NCBI GenBank assembly: GCA_013399875.1
Contig: VXAZ01004021.1
Location: 431,267-495,266, forward strand
Direction: 5' to 3'
Length of the DNA stretch: 64,000 nucleotides
Source of the DNA: Gymnorhina tibicen
Taxonomy: Eukaryota > Chordata > Aves > Passeriformes > Artamidae
This document shows positions 1 through 11,705 of this stretch, piece after piece. The notes beneath the pieces are model-generated. The model made no database searches and was not told the origin of the DNA. It saw only the letters and a program-made list of their open reading frames with translations. Position 1 is the stretch's first letter. Each line of letters opens with the position of its first letter. Both the position numbers and the translations under genes were made by a program.

Positions 1-2394
1 AATCCTCTCATTTTATATTTCACTGGAAGGATGCCTCAATCTGGTTTTTTTTCTCTACAGAGAAACTGTTAAACCAAAAGTACTAAAAAAATAACTTCTC
101 TACGATGCACCACAAATAGATTACAGTTTCTAGTTCAAGTGCAAAGGGACAAAGAAACCAAAATCTTTTTATATGCAGACATTAAAGTAAAAGCAGGAAA
201 CAGACTTAACATCTGGCAAAAAAAACATTAACCCTTATGCTTTCAGTGATGCAACTCACAGAACTTCCTCTGCTGTCAGCTCCTTCCCCCCCACTACAGA
301 ATCACCACTATTGTACAGCACTTGGAACAGTGTGTTCACACACCCCCTATAAAAAATAACCTTTTAGGTAAATGAGGAGGCTGCAAAAGGTGCAATTATC
401 AAATACATTATCTAGAAAAAAAATTACAATAAAATAAATATGAAATTCCTTGTTCAAGTCTTACATATATCACTGCACGCAAGGAAAGTCTCACACAGAG
501 GCATTTTTTAGGAGGAAGATTTTTAGAAAACAGTATTTAAAGCCAGTATTTGGGGGTAGAAAGAGGACAGATGATTACAGTGCTCTATGATAAGATGAGA
601 AAGAGCGAGCTAATGGGATATAAAACTGCATACACTGGAGACAGCTTTACAAGTTAGAGAAATGACAGGCAAATAGCAATCACACCACACCAAAAAGGCA
701 CTGACAAGTCAGAAAAAACCTTCATTTTCCAAATGACAGCAGACTTAGTCCCTCTGTGTGAAGAGCACACAGAGCTGGAGTTAAACAGTAACTGAGAGTC
801 CCAGAGAAGTTTGGAGAGTACCCAAAATGGAGAGAAACCATTCCCTGTCCTCCTTCCACAGGGTTTGTGCCACTCTGGACACGGCCAGGTGTGTTTTTCT
901 GGATGCAGATCCATCAGAAATCCAAGCTGTGTCCCGCCCTCCTTCCCTGCCAGAGGTGAGCGCTCGCAGGGTCCTGCTGGCTCAGAACTTCGAACACTCC
1001 CCAAATCACTTCCAGCAAAACTATCCCAGTTGGATCAAGCATGAAATTACACAGAGGTCCATGTTCTCCCAACTGATTCCATCTAAACCATGGGAGAGAG
1101 TTATTAAACAGCCCTGTCAACACACTGGTGAGGATGGGAACGGGAAGGACTCACTATCCAGCTCACAGAGTTTAAATACTGGATTTGCTCATGCTTGAAG
1201 TGGCACAGGACTGAACAGGGGTTGGAAAAAAAAAGACAACAAACAGAATGAAACAAGCCAAATAAAAGAAAAGGTGACTTAAATTAGAAATTAAGGCCAT
1301 TTGCTCACTAGGAACTGAACTAACAGCACCTCCCTTCACAAGGGCTACCTGGGCTCCAGGTATGGAACATTCAACAGGGGAAAACACTGCAGTGAACCAC
1401 ACCTGGACCTCCCTTTGGATGGAAAAGGGGGGATACAGAGGATAACCAGAACACCTGCAGCACACAGTGAGGACATCTGCAAGGATATGCTGGGGAGGGG
1501 TCAAATGTTCTAGGCTCTCCTCAGCATCCACCACTGCATTATCCAGCCTTGTGCCACAGATAAAGCAAACTTCTGATCTGACCACAACAGCACATTTCTT
1601 ATACCTGATTTTAACTCAACTCAGTCTCTATGCTGAGCTTTGCAATTCTTGCATAAACATTACATTATAGCTGCCCAAAAGCAGAGGTACAAACCTGCAC
1701 AGCTCTGTGGTGGTGCAGATCAGAGCCAGCTCCAGGCAACACTTTCAGGACATACCCCCTTATTTTTGCACCATTGCGGCACCGCAGAAAAAGAGCAGCA
1801 AAGCAGGAGCCTCACTGAATCCCCAATTTGAAAGTCTACCATGTCAAATGCCAATTAAACAATTGCCTTCTAACCCTCCCTTGTGCCAGCCACAGTGTTC
1901 AATCCAGTAAGAGTAGCATGTCTTTAAGAACCACAGTAAAACACCTTAAAAGCTCTCCTTTTCAAAAATGAGGTGAGAGAGAGAACAGGGGGCAGGATGA
2001 AAAGCACAAGGATGCATCTCCATGAAAATTATGAGTTGAATTTCCCTTTGCACGTACCACAGAACTGCACAGGTTGGACAGCACCTCCCCACTTGTCCAG
2101 TCTATCCCCCCCTAAAGTGCAATTTTCCAGTGCAACTTGCTCCAAAAATAACTGTGCAGGAACACGATGATCCACCTGGATTCAGGTTGGTGCTGGGGTA
2201 ATGACTGGACTACAAAAATACATCTTCCTACGAAGCCCAGCAGTCTCAGAGCCATGGGGTAGGGGTGGCCCAGCAGGGTGGTTTCTGAAACCTGAGAGAA
2301 CGTTGCTAAATCACTTTTGCTTGGTGGCTGACTAAGGCCAAAACTGAAAAGTTAGTCAAAACTGGATTTAAGCTAAGTTTAGAACTGGGAACTG

Positions 2395-2427
2395 TGACTG
2401 CAAATGGCTGCAAATGACTGCAAATGG
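2395..2427. repeat. Short tandem repeat, about 10 bp unit, 3 copies
   Basis: A unit close to TGACTGCAAA recurs three times head to tail with one substitution. It lies in the presumed HMBOX1 intron and no function is suggested. Confidence 0.6.
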
Positions 2428-3906
2428 CAAAAGGAATGGATACAAAAGAAAGACCATCAACAGTAGCAGGGAAAACAGGCAAGAGAAACTCGAGGTGCAG
2501 CATCAGAACACATAATTAGCAAATTTTCTGCTTTCTGCAGACACCAGTCAGGGTCCAAGACTTTCCTCAGCGGCTGTAAGAGCACAGAGCTCGTATCCAG
2601 CCCATCCAAATTAATGCAGGAGAGTTTAGGAGGTCTGCCCAAGTAATGTCTCCACACAATTATAGCTCAGAAGTCATAACCCCTCCCTTTAATATTAAAG
2701 AAAAAAGAAATCACATTTGCAGCCAAAATGTACTGATAATACTGCAATGGCAGCACGGCCCTGAGCCTGCAGCCTTCTCAGAAGTCATTCTCATCAGAAG
2801 AAAACTGAAGGATCATCCTCTTCACCCAGTGATTTGCAGGACATTTAACACACACTGCTCACTGGAAGGCCAGCACTGCTGAATTTTTCAGGAGTGGGCA
2901 AGGGGAGTTTAAGTGTTTCAATCCCATCCTGTGAAGGTTGTACCTGGAAAAGATGGACAACATAAAGCAGAGCTGGGAAGCAGCACCCAGGAGGATGCCA
3001 GAGGCAAATTTCTGCCATGAGGGGTGGGGGGAAGGCTGCTCACAGTAAATTGTTTTGTCAAGTAACTGGAGGGAGGGCCAATGTCTCCTCTGGAAGGCTG
3101 ACAGTAAAAGTTTGTCAGAAGCAAAAACAATGGAGAATTAATTACTCTTAAATATGAAAGGACCTAGAACTCAGTGATCTGCTAATTAAAAACAAAATAT
3201 CCACAATATAGTTCCAGTTCAGTTCTTGTGAGAGCCAACAGAGAGCAATCGCACCGCCTCTAACGTCAGTAAGAGATTGTTTTAAGGACTCATCCCTTGA
3301 AGATATCGAAATTTAATGGAAATTTTGCAGATATTTAATACTATTCCATATTCAAATATCTGAGCTCACACAAAATACACCAGAGAGTCTTCACCAACTC
3401 ATTGTGTTTCAGCAGTTCTGGAAATCACTGAAAAGTAACTGGCAAACCAACTAAACTTCATTAGTGTAAAGCTGCTCCTTGAAGGCAGCTCTGGAGGAGC
3501 TCAAAGGAGTGAAGTTTTATTTTTGTTTTAGCTGGTCATGCAGTGGTTAAGAAGCAGAAAGCAGTTCTGATGTGTGAGAAGAAGCACAGACAAGCTCTGT
3601 GACAGGGAGAAGGAAAGATAAATTTTGACTTTCTGTGAAGATGACAACACTTAAAATTAAATGTCCTTGTCTTAATTTCTGCTCCCACGTAGCCAGTGGG
3701 TTGTGTGAAGGACAGAAGAAAACGAAGGTTTCTCCAGCCTATCTTTCCCACAGTGTTTTGCAAAGTAGGGAGAGAGTAGAAAGATGTTCCAGATAAATCA
3801 GGATCTGCAGGCAACCAGCTGCAGGATCCCCAGCCTTTTGTGAGAAGTTCTCTCCTCACAATGTGTACAAGCCATCCATCAAAAGAGCCACAAAAATCAA
3901 AAAAAT

Positions 3907-4109
3907 CCCAGAATCATTTGGGTTGGAAAAGACCTCTGAGATCGAGTCCAACCTGTGACCGATCCCCACCTTGTCCCCAGCCCAGAGCGCTGAGTGCCAC
4001 ATCCAAACGTTCCTTGGACACCTCCAGGGATGGGGACTCCAAACCTGCCTGAGCAGCCCCTTCCAATGTCTGACCACCCTTTCCATGAGGAAATTCTTCC
4101 TGATACTGG
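3907..4109 (-). mobile_element. CR1 LINE 3'-end fragment (minus strand)
   Basis: The plus strand reads as the reverse complement of an avian CR1 3' end. It contains the markers GGTTGGAAAAGACCTCTGAG, ACCTCCAGGGATGGGGACTC and CAGCCCCTTCCAATGTCTGA. The element is 5'-truncated, as most CR1 copies are. Its orientation is minus, which is the sense direction of the presumed HMBOX1 transcript. Open frames over this interval are shadows of the repeat, not genes. Confidence 0.9.
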
Positions 4110-7100
4110 AAATGCTGGACAAACAGCAGTGTTGAAACACAAAGCAGAATGGAAGGGTTTAAAATCCACCCTCCCAAAGTGTGGTGTCTCAGTATGAGCT
4201 GAAGGGAGGCAGCTCCCACAGTTTTAAGACTTGCAATATCCCAATTCGGAAAAGGTGCCCACATCCTTTGCTCCAAGCACTGGACAGCAGCAATTCCTTT
4301 AAGGACAAGCAGAGGAGATAGTGACCATGGAGTTGTCGTGGCCATCTCCCTTTTACCTGCCAGCTCACAAGTCAGACACCTCTAAATTAGGAGGGACATT
4401 TATTGAGGCAAATTCATTGAGCCTTTCCCTGAGCCACGGACACCTCAGAGTGACCAACACCACCCTGAACATCACTGGCTACCCCAGGGTCAGGGCTTAT
4501 TTCTTCCCTTACAGCTTTCATTTTCCATTAAATTAAAAAAATAACCCTGGAGCTTCATCCTCTAGCCAGGCAAGGGCCTGAAGAGCAGCATACCTGCATT
4601 CCAGTTCCCACCCTGGGTTATTAGCCAGACTGTTTATAAAACAATTTTAAAATGCCAGCTTTTATGTATAACAGTTTTATTAATCTTGAATGATACATCA
4701 TAGGTGCAGGACGCATAAAAGGGTTACAGAAACATGGTTTGCATTTTAAAATGCTTTAGTGAAAACAAATGAATTCTCTTTATTAAATGAATTGAACCTT
4801 GCTGTGTCCTCCACGGAAAGATTTCAGTATTAGTGAATCTCCTCCCTCATTGTTCTTTTTTCCACCTTATGTTAGGGGAGGAGAACAAGTATTTCAGCAT
4901 TTACAGCTCCCAAATGGTTTCTCAGTTTTGAATTAAATAGGCTGTGATATGAACTATCTGAATACACAGAAATAAAGGAAATATTCTGTATGCACATGCA
5001 GAAGAGGCTACTTCTGTCAAAAACCAGGTTTACTGCTTCATCAGACTCTGGTTCCATGTGCTCAGCCAAGAGTGACAACCTCCACTCCACTGGTTTGACT
5101 TGACTTGAGAAAGTAGCAGTAAAAATACAATGCCCAGGTTCTGTTGGGGTCCATTACAAGGAACAGAGGCATTACAGCAAAAGGCTTAGGCTGTAGAAAA
5201 AGGCATTTATGTATTTTAATCTATTTAAATAGAAAACATTTTTTAACAAGAAACCAAATTTTGAACTCAGGTTATAAACTCAAGTTTAGGTGTAATTATA
5301 AAGAGAAGGTAGAGATGCTTCATTGCTGGTTTTATCAGCCAATTTAGCCAACAACCAGCTTTTATTCTTATCAAAGATACAGATGCATCCATTTGCCATT
5401 AAACAGATCTGCTTCCCACAAACTGGACACAGCCCCCAGGCTCCAGATAAGCAGGGAATCTGGCCTTCTAGCATCCAGAGTACAGGAATTTTTAACACCT
5501 TCCTGGAGCAGCATTTAAATTGATCATTAGTGTCAACAAATACAATCCAAATGGACTGTCCCAAACCTCTTTGGAAGCAGAGACTCTTTTCTGCTTGTTC
5601 AGTGTTTAACACCCGGGAGGCCCAGCTCCAGCAATGCTCTCAAACTGCAGCCACTTTAATCTTCATTTTAACTATTTTATGAGTCATTTATACACCAAGG
5701 TAACCCACCTAAGCAATCAAATACAACGACCCAAAAAAGATCTGGATCCCGATTTTACAAGCCTCAGAGGGGAAAGAAGATAATACCTGAACAAGTTCCA
5801 TGTTCCAAGCCCAAGGTTTTATGGAGGAAGGGGAGGTTGGAAGGGGAGAGAGAGAGGGATGATCTTTCCATAGCACTGCAATGCCACAGGAAAGCACCAC
5901 GTTTAATGTAATCAAGCTCTACATTGCAGCCATATGGAAACAATTTCAGTCAATAAACAACTCCTGCAAGATGACAGCAGAGGAACAGGGAAATCAGATC
6001 CTGATTTAACCAGGAGGCAGGAGAGCTGCTGGCTGAGCTCAGAGGCTGCCATGACACGAAATACCCATGTCCACCAAAACTCCACAGCTTTGGGTCCCTA
6101 TCACTTGCCTTTGACTGCCACATGTCAGACAGCAGGAGCACAAATAGCACAGCTGCTTCCACAGTGTTTCCCAGCCTCCAAGATCCTGCGCCTCAGTGCC
6201 CCTTTCTTCCCCCTTCCCAATCTCTCCTCAAAGCCTATCGCTGTGGCCAGCTTCCCACCCGATAGCCAGAAAGGAAGCAGACATCCCCAACTTTAGATGC
6301 TCGCCCGACCTCTCTGCCATTTATCTGCCTGGAATTTGCAGGTTTCAAAATACGGACTTTCTCAGGGAGCAAATCCTTAAAAACAACCACCTTGAAAAAA
6401 AAACTACCCAACTCAAAGCACCACACATTTCACTTTTTCCTGTTAGTAGTATTTAAATGAGGTTTGGTTTCAAGATCCCATATTATCCAGGATCCTAAAA
6501 ACCAATGGCAAAAATACTGCCTCTCCTGCAGAAGACAACATTCCTGTGTGTTGCTGATTACAGCTGCAACACCGAGGGAGTAAAAGCTAAATCAGTTTGG
6601 GACAGGAAAAGGGAAATTCAAGGGAACAGCCAGCAAGCGAAGGCAGCTGCATTTTTAACAAAAAGCAAGAAGGCACAGTGCTATGAATAAATCAGAATTT
6701 ACTTGAGTGTGACAGAGGAGTGACACCAGTATTTCTGAGAATAATGCCCATGAACCAAAGGGTAATTCACGAGCGTCTTCAGAAGTAGCTGCTTGTAAAG
6801 GTTGTAAGTTCATCACTTCCACAATGCCACGGGATCTGGCAGCACATGCACCACAACCACCCCAAAAGCGCTGCCATTTTACACTTGAGGACATTCGGAA
6901 ACAAAAGGCCTTGGGATGCTTCTCTGAACAACTGAAGTGCAAGACTCAAGATATAAAAATACATTAAATAAATTTAAGAGCCAGTAACTCTCTAGTGGAA
7001 GGGAAAACCACAGAGTGCTGGGGACAATGTTCTGTTAGACTGGGACTTGTCACATGAAGCACCTTCTAATTCACCAGCAATGAAAGATGATTCCCAGCAA

Positions 7101-10100
7101 ACCCATTAGCAGAGAAACATTTAAATCAGCCTAAAACCATGCACCAAAGAGGCCTTTCACCCCAGGCCAGGTGGGTGTTCCTATTTTGCCAATGCTCAGC
7201 AAGGGGATGGAGCAAATCTGCAAAGCTGTAAGCTGGGTAGCCATCCAGGCAAAGAACAGGAAAAGGAAAATCTGTGTTTTCCCAGTAAAGAATTACGAGA
7301 ACAAGGACACCGGTAGTGCCAGTCAGCACGTTTCAGTGGTAAATGTCTTGATAAAGGACTAACTTTGTTCTTTTGAGATTACAAATGGAGTTGAGCAGAG
7401 TCAAGCACGCGCACAGAGCGTACTCTGGTTCTGGTGGAAACCCACATCGGCTGCTCCATATCCGAAAGCTGTCAGTCAGCCAGTTCTTAATCTACTTCCT
7501 GGGATTGCATCATGCTAATTTTTTTTTTGTCACTAAATTTAAGGTCTGATGCAGTTCAACATTTTTATCACTGCAGATAAAAATCTGTGAGTGACACCAG
7601 GGCTGTAGCACAACAGGACATCATTAGGAGGAAAGGACAGCAGGAGAAAAGAGGCTGAAAACCTGCCTTAAGTTAGCTCAGGAAAGCCAAACCCATCAGA
7701 TTACAAAGGCTAATTTATAATCTAAAAAATGCAGACTGTAACTACTAAATGGCAGGCTTTACTTGAGTAAAGAATGTCAGTGCTGGGGCAGTGAGGCTCA
7801 GGAACAGGATTTCCCTATGCAAAAGGGCTCCTGGGAACCTTTTCAATGGCTGTGCAGCAAAAAGGGCTAAAGGCACCTCGGAATTTGTATGGATCAGACA
7901 CAGGCTGGAACAGGCACCGTTTTTGGTCTCCACAATGTTAAAAATAAACGGAGACCATGAAGAATCACCGGATGATCTGAGTGCGGGAGAAAATGCCTCA
8001 GAGTGAGACTTAAAAGCTCAACTCTGTTTCCTTATCTATCAAATAACTTGATTACAGAGTGTAAGTACCTTCATGGCAAGAAAGTCCTGGATACTAAAGG
8101 GCTCTAATCTTGTCAGGAAAATCCTAACAAGAACCAGCGGCAGAACTTAGACTAATTCAAATTAGAAATCAGCCACTTACAACTACCAAGAGAAGTGATG
8201 AGCCTGAAATTACCAGTGATGGACACTCAGGGCTGGAAAGCTTTCAAATTGTTTTTAGCCAAACATCATTTACTGGTCTCAGTTTCAGAGTAAATGATTA
8301 AAATTTAAAGGCCTGTGATACAAAGCATATAAAACATATCAGGGAAGGCAATTTAATTATCTGTTCTCACCTTAAATTTTATGAATCTCCAATATGTTAA
8401 CATCACTCAACTTCTGTGGACCAGGAAATTAAAGATGGAGGAATAAGTTTCAAGTTCAGCAAGTTCCCTCTTTTTCAGACTTATCACTGAACAGCTGGAG
8501 CTCCCATGAAATACAAACAGGGAACCACGGACTAAGATGTCTGGAAGTCACGTGTGATACAATTCAGTGGGGAAAACCCTGATCAGCTACTTACCCCTCC
8601 CACCTGGGGCACGAAAAATCAATATTAGCTTAAATACCTAGTTCTCATTCTGGGTAACTGCACCTCTGACACCCAGGTTTATACTCCCAAGAGCAGCAGC
8701 ACTCACTACCAGCCAGCCAAGAATCTTCACATACTTCTTAAACATAAAAGCATCTCGACAGCCCTGAAAGGATTATTTCCATATTCCACACTGGAACACG
8801 GGCAAGTCAAAAAGTTTGCCCTGGGTCATAAAATAAAACCTAGGGCAGAGCCTAGAAAAGAAATTTCATTGCCAGGAAGAACTTCCTAACACTCGAGCAC
8901 CACTTCCATGTCAGAGCTGCTGCACACCCAGTTGCTCAAAGCCCCAAACGCTGCCAGTTAAATCACAAAGAGATTTCTGGTGAAAGCTGACATTGTAATC
9001 AGAGAATCTGATCATGGCAGAGAAACTGTCCAAAGTAAAGGTCAGAATAAATATCCAAGCAGGAACAGCGCTTGTATTTGATGAACTAACTCACTGCTTT
9101 CTGCTGCCATCAGTATTACAGTGCCACGGCAAGAACAAAAAGCAGATTCAGTGTTTGCCTCAGAGCTCAGAAGAAACGGGCAGCTCGAAATGCAGGAAAT
9201 GACTATATGCTGCACTTCCCAATTGATAGGGCAAGGGCTTATCAGAAGAACAAAACTGGCTGTTCACAAGGCCACTGAAAGAGTAGCCTACACTATTGTT
9301 TCAGTGGTAGTTATCCTGCTGCTGAACTTAAAAATTTTAAGGAAGTGAAAAGAAAAAAAGACTTCAATATTAAGTTCACAAGTCAGGAGAAGACTGATAC
9401 CAGGAACTCAGGACAAGCAGGATTCAGCTGAGGGCAGAGCCAAACATAATTAATATAATTTTTATGCCTGGCTTGTAAATTCTTTCCTTAACCCAACATT
9501 AAGATCTCATCTACCACCACAGCAGTGAATGGAATTCATGTAAATGTAATACAGCTTAAAAATATATCTTGTACATGTGGAGAACAAAAAAAATGCCACC
9601 TCTGTGCACGAAGCAGGTGTCAAAATTTGTTTCCTCAGGCTGGGACAAACTCTTCCCTGGAAGCAACACTCCACCCATTGGGCAAATAGAGACTTGGAAG
9701 CACTACCTGCCAGCATTCCACGGACACACACATGAAGTGGGATCTTTGTCAAGCCGTATTACAGAAGGGACTTAGGTGTATTCATGTACAACCTGATGGA
9801 AGGGCTCTGCTTGGTACTAAGTTTCAGGATGGTAATTGCACTGAAACCAAGATGAAATGATGAAGTGAACGTTTCAGAGTGGAATTCTGTAGGAAAAAGT
9901 GAATTGACCTTCCACAGGTCCTGGTTGGCTGCACAGGAAAGATAAAGCAGAGCACACTCTGTCAGGAGCACTACAGCAGTTCCCTGTTTTAAGAGCAGAC
10001 TTTAACTTCAGGCTCTGCCTGCAGCTTTGATTTAGAACTGGGAAAGGGAAATCTCCACACAGACAGGGAGAATAACCAGTTATAGATTATTTCTTTTCAT

Positions 10101-10559
10101 TCTTAATAAAGCACATCAAAACAGTAATTGTTCAACCTGCTGGTGTCTGCATTAACAGGGGGCTGAAGCAAAACAAATGACAAACACGCCTGTGCATTCC
10201 TGAGATAGATCTGAAGTCCAACACCGAAAAAATCCTATTAAATGAAGCAGAAGAAAAGCAGTGCAAGAAAGAAGGGCATCCCTCACAGTCTTGGGAGGAA
10301 GTTTGCTTTTGACCTGATGGAGGGTGGAATATAACGGATTTAAAAGCAAGAAAAATAACTGAATAAATCAGAATGAGACATGTCGAGCCACAGAAGTCAG
10401 TAGGAAATCCTCCCATCACCATAAAATAAAAATCTCTGGACTTATATATTGTTAATGACCACATTAGATGACCAGCCAATAAATTCCTTATAAGGTTACT
10501 GTGTATCAGTATATCACAGATGGGAAGTCCAACAGATGGGGAAGAGACACCTGTGTTGA

Positions 10560-10680
10560 ACTGCCACTGCCTCAGTCAGTGACCTGACGTGAGTCACTCG
10601 GCCCTTGTGCCTCCGTTTCTCCATTTGTAAAACACCAACACCTCTGTCAAGCAGTTCTGGAGATTTACAAACAGAGGTAC
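10560..10680 (+). mobile_element. Probable MIR-type SINE relic
   Basis: The order of short blocks matches the MIR core: TGCCACT, then GTGACCT, then GAGTCACT, then GTGCCTCCGTTTCTCCATTT followed by GTAAAA. In the MIR consensus these are the parts around 'gtgacc..gggcaagtcactt..tgtgcctcagtttcctcatctgtaaaat'. Divergence is high, as expected for an amniote-age SINE. Only the core and 3' half can be followed. Confidence 0.65.
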
Positions 10681-11446
10681 AAAGCGTTGTTGTGTCACAG
10701 AACAGCACAGGAGGGCAGTGGCTCGGCCAGAACGACCGAGTGGGAGCCATCGGAGCCGCGCTGCCCCGGCCACCACAGGAGCTACGGCCATAAATCGATC
10801 AGCCCTGATTAGGTTGGGCTTTACGACGCCGTAATTGTCACAGCAGCGGCTCCGGGACTGTGACACGAGCCCTGCACTCAGCAGTGTCACACAGGGAGCC
10901 TGCACCAACAACGAGCCTCTGCTAAACCCAACTGCAACAGCATAGAACACGAGCTTCCCAAACCCAACACGCTTTTTAGGGTTATCAAGGATAAAAGCTT
11001 CTCCACGAGCTCATATGACCCAGGCTAATTCTATGTGAGCGCCCAGTCCAGAGGGGAAGGATATAACCAAGAGCATGTTTAAAGAAAGATACATTCACTT
11101 GAAATCTGCAGGCACAACACAAAAAGAAATGTGTTTCTCACAGCGACAAGATGAAATTTTCAGTCGGTCAGCGACTACAAAGCTGACTCTCTACTTCTGG
11201 CTGTGGACCACATGACAGCCTCAAATACATAAGAACATCTGCCAACTTGCAATAAGGACCACATAGTTAATAGTTTGCAACCTCCTTTCCCCCAGAAGAT
11301 CTTCAGAGTTGAGTAATAAAATTCCTCACATGATTTCAATGAGAGGGTTCACTTGTCAGGGGCTGTTTCGAGATAGTATCATATGTCAGGGAGGTGCTGC
11401 TCAGATCAAGTTTTCCAACCTTGTGTTTTCAAGGCTTGACTGAAAA

Positions 11447-11465
11447 TGAAAAAAAAAAAAAAAAA
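11447..11465 (+). repeat. Poly-A run
   Basis: An uninterrupted run of about 19 A, without a recognisable element attached on its left side. Confidence 0.8.
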
Positions 11466-11602
11466 CCAACCTCAGGAGATAAAGTTTGAAACTGGAGAAA
11501 AGAGAAATAATCTCTAGATGTTATTTTCAAAATGTCAAAGTTAGCCAATTAATGAGGGGAGGAAGAAAAACTGATTAAAGCCCTGACAAACCCTTGAGAT
11601 CA

Positions 11603-11705
11603 TAGACTGATTGCGAGTTCTGCCGCAGACTCCCTGTAGGAACCTGGGCAAGTTGATCCCTCTACACCTTGGTTTGCCACCTGCGAGACGAAAAATAGCA
11701 CTTTC
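11603..11705 (+). mobile_element. Probable second MIR-type SINE relic
   Basis: The blocks TTCTGCCGCAGACTCCCTGT, ACCTGGGCAAGTTGATCCCT, CACCTTGGTTTGCCACCTGC and GACGAAAAATAGCAC occur in the order and spacing of the MIR core (gcagactccctgtgtgaccttgg..., gtaaaatggggataatagc). It is old and diverged and lies in the same orientation as the copy 1 kb to the left. Confidence 0.65.

Noticed and set aside
1172..1585. A 137-codon minus-strand frame with several cysteines, as a possible small zinc protein
   Set aside because: The cysteines do not form a known zinc-finger spacing, no splice signals or family match support it, and such lengths occur by chance in this region.
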